In this document: positions 31,011 to 36,429 of the stretch, one piece after another | How positions within the stretch are numbered: the first letter of the stretch is position 1 | Layout of the letters: every line of letters starts with the position of its first letter | Source of the DNA: JBLNBQ01 sp050260095 | GTDB lineage: Bacteria; Bacillota; UBA5301; DYFA01 | Direction of reading: 5' to 3' | Assembly (NCBI GenBank): GCA_050260095.1 | Contig: JBLNBQ010000052.1 | Location: 1-36,429, forward strand | DNA length: 36,429 nt | The notes under the pieces: model-generated | What the model was told of the DNA's origin: nothing | The model's input: the letters and a program-made list of their open reading frames with translations, nothing else | Databases searched by the model: none | Position numbers and translations under genes: made by a program

Positions 31011-31109
31011 ACCCAGGCAGCGGAAGACCAGGCCGGCCGTTTAGAACTGCGGCATCCCGGCCCACGGACACCGGGCGGGCAGCCGCTTAAGAAAGGAGAG
31101 GGACATCCC

Positions 31110-32294
31110 GTGACCTTTGAGGAGAAAGTTCACCTGCACATCCCCGGTCCGAGTCCGATTCCGCCCCAGGTGCAGCGGGCGATGAGTCGCACCATGATCG
31201 GGCACCGCTCCGGCGACTTCGCCAAACTCGTGACGAAGCTAGGGGAAGAGGCCAAGCGGCTCTTCCAGACGTCCGGCGACGTGCTGACGCTGACCGGTTC
31301 GGGAACGGCGGGCATGGAAGCCTGCGTGGCCGGGGTGGTCGCGCCGGGCGACGAGGTTCTAGTGCTGGTCTCTGGGGTCTTCGGGGAGCGCTGGGCCAAG
31401 ATCGCCCAGGCCTATGGCGCCCGGGTCACCCGGCTCGACGCCCGCTGGGGCACGCCCGTCGACCCCCACCAGGTCGCGGTGAAGTTGGCGGAGAACCCCG
31501 GCCTCAAGGCGGTCTTCGCCACCCAGAACGAGACTTCGACGACGGTCATGAACGACATCGGGGCCATCGGGGCCTTCGTGGCCCGCACCCCGGCCGTGTT
31601 CGTGGTGGACTGCGTCTCCTCCCTGGGCGGGGTGGAGTTCAAGATGGACGAGTGGCAGGTGGATCTGGCGGTGGCCGGTTCGCAGAAATGCCTGATGCTG
31701 CCGCCCGGGCTGGCGCTGGTGGCGGTTTCGCCCAAGGCCTGGAGCGTGATCGAGGCGACGAAGGCCTCCCGCTTCTACCTCGACCTGGTGGCGTACCGGG
31801 AGTCGCTCCGCAAAGGATCCACGCCGTACACCCCGGCGGTCTCCCTGTACTTCGGGCTCGAGGCGGCTCTGGAGCTGATTTTCGCAGAGGGCCTCGAGGA
31901 GTCGTTCCGCCGGCATGCGCTGATGCAGCGCCTCACGCGGCGGGCGGTGCGGGCGCTCGGCCTTAAGCTGATCGCCGACGACGCCTGCGCCTCGCCCACG
32001 GTGACGGGCGTCTGGGGCCCGGAGGGCGTGGAGCCGGATGCGCTCCGGGCGGTGATGAAGAAGCGCCACGGCGTAGTGGTGGCGGGCGGGCAGGGCCAGC
32101 TCACCGGCCGCATCTTCCGCATCGGCCACATGGGCTACACGGCGCCGCACGATCTTTTCGGCGTGCTGGCCGCGCTGGAGCTGGGGCTTGTGGAGCTGGG
32201 GTACCCAGTCGCCCCGGGGAGCGGGGTGGCTGCGGCGGAACAGGAACTCTGCGAGAGCTACGGTCTGACGGTGGGGAGGGAAAGCCGGTCATGA
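31110..32294 (+). CDS. Class V aminotransferase, probable phosphoserine/serine transaminase
   Basis: PLP enzyme of 394 residues of the alanine-glyoxylate/serine-pyruvate group. It begins LHIPGPSPIPPQV, has TGSGTAGMEA (62-71), D167 in VFVVDCVSSLGG, the PLP lysine K193 in GSQKCLMLPPGL, and RIGHMG near the C-terminus. It overlaps serA by 4 bp (ATGA) and sits under a Ser T-box. This suggests it transaminates 3-phosphohydroxypyruvate, replacing classical SerC, as broad-specificity class V enzymes are thought to do in some anaerobes. Serine-glyoxylate activity is the alternative. The GTG at 31110 has AAAGGAGAG about 11 bp upstream; upstream in-frame codons lie in the leader. Confidence 0.88.
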   Translation: MTFEEKVHLHIPGPSPIPPQVQRAMSRTMIGHRSGDFAKLVTKLGEEAKRLFQTSGDVLTLTGSGTAGMEACVAGVVAPGDEVLVLVSGVFGERWAKIAQAYGARVTRLDARWGTPVDPHQVAVKLAENPGLKAVFATQNETSTTVMNDIGAIGAFVARTPAVFVVDCVSSLGGVEFKMDEWQVDLAVAGSQKCLMLPPGLALVAVSPKAWSVIEATKASRFYLDLVAYRESLRKGSTPYTPAVSLYFGLEAALELIFAEGLEESFRRHALMQRLTRRAVRALGLKLIADDACASPTVTGVWGPEGVEPDALRAVMKKRHGVVVAGGQGQLTGRIFRIGHMGYTAPHDLFGVLAALELGLVELGYPVAPGSGVAAAEQELCESYGLTVGRESRS

Positions 32295-33868
32295 AGGTGC
32301 TGGTGGCAGATCCCATCTCTGAACGCGGGGTGGCGCGGCTGCAGGAGGGGGGCCTCAAGGTCGACGTGCGGACGGGGCTTCCGGCGGCCGACCTGCTTGG
32401 TTGCATCGGCGACTACGACGGCCTGATCGTCCGGAGCCAGACCAAGGTCACGGCGGACCTCATCGCCGCGGCAGGCCGCCTCAAGGTCGTCGGGCGGGCC
32501 GGCGTAGGGGTGGACAACGTCGATGTGGGGGCGGCGACCGCCCGGGGCATCGTGGTGCTCAACGCGCCGGAGGGGAACACCGTCTCCACCGCCGAGCACA
32601 CCTGGGCGATGCTCATGGCGGTGGCCCGCTCCCTGCCGCAGGCCTGCCAGTCGCTGAAGGAGGGCAAATGGGACCGCAAGTCGTTCCTCGGCGTGGAGCT
32701 GCAGGGCAAGACGTTGGGGGTGGTCGGCTTGGGCCGGGTCGGCAGCCAGGTCGCCCGCCGGGCGCAGGCTTTCGGGATGCGGGTGCTGGCCTTCGATCCC
32801 TACCTCTCGGCCGAACGGGCGGAGCAGGCCGGGGTGGAGGTGGCCACGGTCGGGCAGATCGTCGAGGAGGCGGACTTCATCACGGTCCACACGCCCTTGA
32901 CCGCCGAGACGAAGCACCTCTTCGGGGCGGCGGAGTTCGCCCGGATGAAGGACGGGGTCAGGCTGGTGAACTGCGCCCGCGGCGGCATCTTCGACGAAGC
33001 GGCGCTCCTTGCGGCGCTGGAGGCGGGGAAGGTCGCCGGCGCGGCGCTGGATGTCTTCAGCGAGGAGCCTCCCACGGACTTCGCGCTGGTCCGGCACCCC
33101 AGGGTGATTGTCACGCCGCACCTGGCCGCCTCGACCTTCGAGGCGCAGGAGAACGTGGCGCTGGACGTCGCCGCCGAGGTGGTTCGGTTCCTGCGGGACG
33201 AACCGGTCAAGAACGCGGTGAACCTGCCCTCGCTCCCGCCGGAGCTGGCGGGGCGGGTCCGCCCCTACCTGGCGCTCGCCGAGCGGGTGGGCCGTTTCGC
33301 CGGGCAGATGCTGCCCGGGCGCATCCGGCGGGCCGAAGTGCTGTACCAGGGCGGTCTGGCCGAACTCCCCTCGGCGCCGCTGACCGCTGCTGCCGTCAAG
33401 GGCCTTCTGGATGCCATCCTGTCCGAGGGGGTCAACATGGTCAATGCGCTTTACCTGGCCAAAGAGCGCGGCATCAAGCTATCGGAAGTGCGCGAGGGCG
33501 AGGACGGGTACGCCAACCTCCTCCGCCTGCAGATCGTGACCGAGGCGGGCGCGCTCAGCGTCGCCGGGTCGCTCTTCGGTGCCGGCGAGGCACACATCGT
33601 GGAGATCGACGGTTACCAGCTCAACGTGGCGGCGACCGGGCACCTGCTGGTGACGCGGCACGTCGACCGGCCGGGGGTGGTCGGCAAAGTCGGCACCCTC
33701 TTGGGCGAGGCTGGGGTGAACATCGCCGGCATGCAGGTCGGCCGGAAGGTGCCCGGAGGCGAGGCGGTCATGGTGTTGGCCGTCGACGAGCCGGTGCCGC
33801 CGGAGACGCTGGCCGCCATCGCCAGGGTGCCGGGAATCGATGGCGCCCGCCTGGTCTCGCTGGACTAG
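32291..33868 (+). CDS. serA: D-3-phosphoglycerate dehydrogenase
   Basis: First enzyme of serine synthesis, 525 residues, the long form. The NAD-binding GLGRVGSQVA is at 146-155. Catalytic residues are R230 (NCARGG), E259 (FSEEP) and H277 (TPHLAAST). An intervening domain (about 320-445) and a C-terminal ACT domain (about 450-525, VTRHVDRPGVVGKVGTLLGE) follow, so serine feedback is possible. It is coupled to the aminotransferase by an ATGA overlap. leuA follows after 39 bp without promoter or terminator. Confidence 0.97.
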   Translation: MKVLVADPISERGVARLQEGGLKVDVRTGLPAADLLGCIGDYDGLIVRSQTKVTADLIAAAGRLKVVGRAGVGVDNVDVGAATARGIVVLNAPEGNTVSTAEHTWAMLMAVARSLPQACQSLKEGKWDRKSFLGVELQGKTLGVVGLGRVGSQVARRAQAFGMRVLAFDPYLSAERAEQAGVEVATVGQIVEEADFITVHTPLTAETKHLFGAAEFARMKDGVRLVNCARGGIFDEAALLAALEAGKVAGAALDVFSEEPPTDFALVRHPRVIVTPHLAASTFEAQENVALDVAAEVVRFLRDEPVKNAVNLPSLPPELAGRVRPYLALAERVGRFAGQMLPGRIRRAEVLYQGGLAELPSAPLTAAAVKGLLDAILSEGVNMVNALYLAKERGIKLSEVREGEDGYANLLRLQIVTEAGALSVAGSLFGAGEAHIVEIDGYQLNVAATGHLLVTRHVDRPGVVGKVGTLLGEAGVNIAGMQVGRKVPGGEAVMVLAVDEPVPPETLAAIARVPGIDGARLVSLD

Positions 33869-33907
33869 GGCCGGGGGCGGCTTCGGGGAAGAAGGGAGTA
33901 GCGAGCA

Positions 33908-35449
33908 GTGCGCAGGATTCTGGTCTTCGATACCACGCTGCGCGACGGGGAGCAGACGCCGGGCGTCAGCCTGAACCTCGCCGAGAAGGTGGAGGTGGCG
34001 CGGCAGCTGGCCCGGCTGGGGGTCGATGTCATCGAGGCGGGCTTCCCCATCGCCTCGCCGGGCGACTTCGCCGCGGTGCAGGCGGTGGCCCGGGAGGTCA
34101 AGGGGCCGGTCGTCTGCGGGCTGTGCCGGGCCGTGCCGGCCGACATCGAGCGGGCCTGGGAGGCCTTGAGAGAGGCCGCCCGGCCGCCGCGGATTCACAC
34201 GTTCATCGCCACCTCGCCGATCCACATGCAGCATAAGCTGGGCAAGTCGCCGGAGGAAGTGCTCGAGATGGCCGTGGCCGCGGTCAAGCTGGCCAAGAGC
34301 TTTACGCCCGACGTCGAGTTCTCGGCGGAGGACGCGACCCGCTCTGACTGGGACTTTCTGGCCAGGATCTTCGCGGCGGCCATCGCCGCCGGCGCCACGA
34401 CCATCAACGTGCCCGACACCGTGGGATACACCACGCCGCAGGAGATGGCGGAACTCCTCGCCTATCTGCGGGACCGGGTGCCCGGCCTGGAGGGGGTCAC
34501 GCTCTCCGTCCACTGCCACGATGACCTGGGCCTGGCGGTGGCCAACACCCTGGCGGCGGTGCTCGCCGGCGCCGGGCAGGTCGAGTGCACCATCAACGGG
34601 CTGGGGGAACGGGCCGGCAATGCCGCGCTCGAGGAGGTGGTGATAGGGCTGCGCACCCGGCAGTCCTTCTATAAGGCGACGACGGCCATCGCCACCGACC
34701 AACTCACCCGGAGCAGCCGGTTGGTCGCCTCGCTCACCGGCGTGAACGTCCCGCCGAACAAGGCGGTGATCGGGGCCAACGCCTTCTCCCATGAGTCGGG
34801 CATCCACCAGGACGGCGTGCTCAAGGCGCGCCAGACCTACGAGATCATGACGCCGGAGTCGGTGGGACTGTCCAGGAGCCGGCTGGTCCTCGGCAAGCTC
34901 TCGGGCCGGGCGGCGCTCAAGGCCCGCCTGAAAGAGCTGGGGTACCAGCTGACGAACGAGGAGTTCACCAAGACGTACGTGCGGTTCCTGGCCGTGGCCG
35001 ACCGCAAGAAGGAGGTCTCCGACCAGGACCTCGAGGCGATCATCGAGGGCGAGGTCCTTTCGGTGCCGGAGGTCTACCGCCTCGACTACCTGCACGTGGT
35101 CTCGGGGAACACCACAGTGCCGACGGCGACCGTCCGGCTGACCCGCGGCGACGACGCCTTCGAGGAGGCGGCCTGCGGCGATGGTCCGGTGGACGCGGTT
35201 TACCGGGCGATCGACCGAATCACCGGGCTCACCGTGAGCCTACAGGAGTACGCCCTGCGGGCGGTGACGGGCGGGAAGGACGCCTTGGGCGAGGTCTTCG
35301 TGCGCATCCGGGACAACGGTCACCGCTACACCGGCCGCGGCACCTCCACCGACGTCATCGAGGCCAGCGCCCGGGCGTACCTGCAAGCGATCAACAAGCT
35401 CCTGGCCGCCCGGGAACGGGAGAGCGCCGGAGCAGGCCAAAAGGAGTAA
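33908..35449 (+). CDS. leuA: 2-isopropylmalate synthase
   Basis: Condenses acetyl-CoA with 2-oxoisovalerate, the first leucine-specific step; 513 residues. The metal/substrate motif DTTLRDGEQTPG is at 8-19, the HxH metal ligands are H202 and H204 (SVHCHDDLG), and the block GLGERAGNAALEEV follows. The C-terminal 120 residues form the LeuA dimerisation/leucine-binding domain, so leucine inhibition is likely. Homocitrate and citramalate synthases are relatives. The adjacent leuC supports LeuA, although a (homo)citrate-type role cannot be fully excluded. The GTG start has a weak AAGGGAG about 11 bp upstream. Confidence 0.92.
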   Translation: MRRILVFDTTLRDGEQTPGVSLNLAEKVEVARQLARLGVDVIEAGFPIASPGDFAAVQAVAREVKGPVVCGLCRAVPADIERAWEALREAARPPRIHTFIATSPIHMQHKLGKSPEEVLEMAVAAVKLAKSFTPDVEFSAEDATRSDWDFLARIFAAAIAAGATTINVPDTVGYTTPQEMAELLAYLRDRVPGLEGVTLSVHCHDDLGLAVANTLAAVLAGAGQVECTINGLGERAGNAALEEVVIGLRTRQSFYKATTAIATDQLTRSSRLVASLTGVNVPPNKAVIGANAFSHESGIHQDGVLKARQTYEIMTPESVGLSRSRLVLGKLSGRAALKARLKELGYQLTNEEFTKTYVRFLAVADRKKEVSDQDLEAIIEGEVLSVPEVYRLDYLHVVSGNTTVPTATVRLTRGDDAFEEAACGDGPVDAVYRAIDRITGLTVSLQEYALRAVTGGKDALGEVFVRIRDNGHRYTGRGTSTDVIEASARAYLQAINKLLAARERESAGAGQKE

Positions 35450-35454
35450 ACCAC

Positions 35455-36429
35455 ATGGGCATGACCTTGACCGAGAAGATCCTGGCGGCGCACGCCGGCC
35501 AGGACCGGGTCGCCCCGGGGGAACTGGTCACGGCCAGGGTCGATCTGGCGCTGGGGAACGACATCACGGCGCCGATGGCGATCGCCGAGTTCCGGAAGGC
35601 CGGCGCCCGGGAGGTCTTCGACTCCGACCGGGTGGTGCTGGTGCCCGACCACTTTATTCCCAATCGCGACATCAAGTCGGCCGAACAGGCCAGGGAGATG
35701 CGGAACTTCGCCCGGGAACAGCGCCTCACCAACTATTTCGAGGTGGGGCGGGGCGGGATCGAACACTGCCTGCTGCCGGAGGAGGGCCTGGCGCTCCCCG
35801 GCGAGCTGATCGTCGGGGCCGACTCCCACACCTGCACGTACGGGGCGCTCGGCGCCTTCGCCACCGGGGTCGGCTCGACCGACCTGGCGGCGGCGATGGC
35901 CCTGGGGGAACTCTGGTTCCGGGTGCCGGCGACCACGAAGTTCGTGCTGAAGGGGGCGCCCAAGAACCGCTGGGTCGGCGGGAAGGACTACATCCTGATG
36001 CTCATCGGCCAGGTCGGCGTCGACGGCTGCCGCTACCAGGCGATGGAGTTTGCCGGCGAGGCGATCGCCGCGCTGCCGCTCGAAGGCCGCCTGACCGTGG
36101 CCAACATGGCCATCGAGGCCGGCGCCAAAAACGGCATCTTCCTCCCCGACGAAAAGGTGCTGAGCTATCTCGAGGGCCGGGCCCGCCGGCCGTTCACCCC
36201 GGTCTACCCCGATGCCGACGCCACATACGAACGGGTTCTGGAGTTCGACGTGACCGACCTCGAACCCCAGGTGGCGCTGCCCTTCTCGCCGGAGAACGTC
36301 CGGCCGGTGGGCGCGGTGGGCGAGGTCAGGGTGGACCAGGTGGTCATCGGCTCCTGCACCAACGGGCGCCTCTCCGACCTGCGCCAGGCGGCGGAGGTCC
36401 TGCGGGGGCGGACGGTGCACCCGGGCGTG
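35455..36429 (+). CDS. leuC: 3-isopropylmalate dehydratase large subunit (partial, 3' end outside window)
   Basis: First 325 codons of an aconitase-superfamily large subunit; the full protein is usually about 420 residues. The start ATG at 35455 follows AAAGGAGT by about 8 bp, and 5 bp separate it from the leuA stop. Landmarks are PDHFIPNRD (64-72), GADSHTCTYGALGAF (121-135) with the active-site His, and GSCTNGRLSDLR (299-310), whose C301 is the first ligand of the 4Fe-4S cluster; the other two lie past the window end. It would pair with a small subunit LeuD, expected just downstream. Homoaconitase-type activity is an alternative. Confidence 0.92.
   Translation, partial: MGMTLTEKILAAHAGQDRVAPGELVTARVDLALGNDITAPMAIAEFRKAGAREVFDSDRVVLVPDHFIPNRDIKSAEQAREMRNFAREQRLTNYFEVGRGGIEHCLLPEEGLALPGELIVGADSHTCTYGALGAFATGVGSTDLAAAMALGELWFRVPATTKFVLKGAPKNRWVGGKDYILMLIGQVGVDGCRYQAMEFAGEAIAALPLEGRLTVANMAIEAGAKNGIFLPDEKVLSYLEGRARRPFTPVYPDADATYERVLEFDVTDLEPQVALPFSPENVRPVGAVGEVRVDQVVIGSCTNGRLSDLRQAAEVLRGRTVHPGV

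Overview
This window looks like a chromosome fragment from a GC-rich, probably anaerobic member of the Bacillota (Firmicutes). The reasons are the gene order ecfA1-ecfA2-ecfT-truA-rplM-rpsI followed a few genes later by a CwlD-type amidase, which is the order known from Bacillus and Clostridia; a germination-type amidase carrying a GerMN domain; three T-box leaders; sigma-A-like promoters; strong AGGAGG ribosome binding sites; and frequent GTG and TTG starts. I cannot name a genus. No rRNA, tRNA, CRISPR array, insertion sequence or phage gene was seen.

Layout. 1-4131: the energizing module of an ECF vitamin transporter (ecfA1 cut by the window edge), truA, and the rplM-rpsI operon with its own promoter and terminator. 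4163-7212 (minus strand): nikR-cbiM-PDGLE-cbiQ-cbiO, a nickel uptake operon with a NikR-type operator before nikR. 7294-14352 (plus): a promoter, then trxA, a PAP2 phosphatase, a small methyltransferase, the amidase-GerMN protein, two half-size ChrA proteins, an extradiol dioxygenase/AMMECR1 fusion, its radical SAM partner and a small DUF1858-like protein, closed by a terminator. 14363-22572: a complete argCJBDFGH operon. 22559-28839: a secreted cluster of four multiheme c-type cytochromes (4, 11, 4 and 4 CXXCH motifs), a predicted outer-membrane-type beta-barrel and an NHL-repeat propeller. 28852-30662: two tandem T-box leaders, both with a GCC (Ala) specifier, ahead of a class I/II aminotransferase. 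30681-36429: a T-box with a UCC (Ser) specifier ahead of a class V aminotransferase, serA, leuA and a leuC cut by the window end.

How the genes work together. Most of the window is biosynthetic: arginine from glutamate via the acetyl cycle, serine from 3-phosphoglycerate, and the first steps of leucine synthesis, with amino-acid supply sensed by tRNA-binding leaders. The nickel module would feed Ni enzymes encoded elsewhere. The most striking part is the cytochrome/beta-barrel/NHL cluster, whose layout recalls porin-cytochrome conduits for extracellular electron transfer in diderm bacteria such as Geobacter. In a Bacillota-type chromosome it implies either a diderm lineage or an acquired system. 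All functions are inferred from sequence motifs and gene context read by eye; no database search was run.
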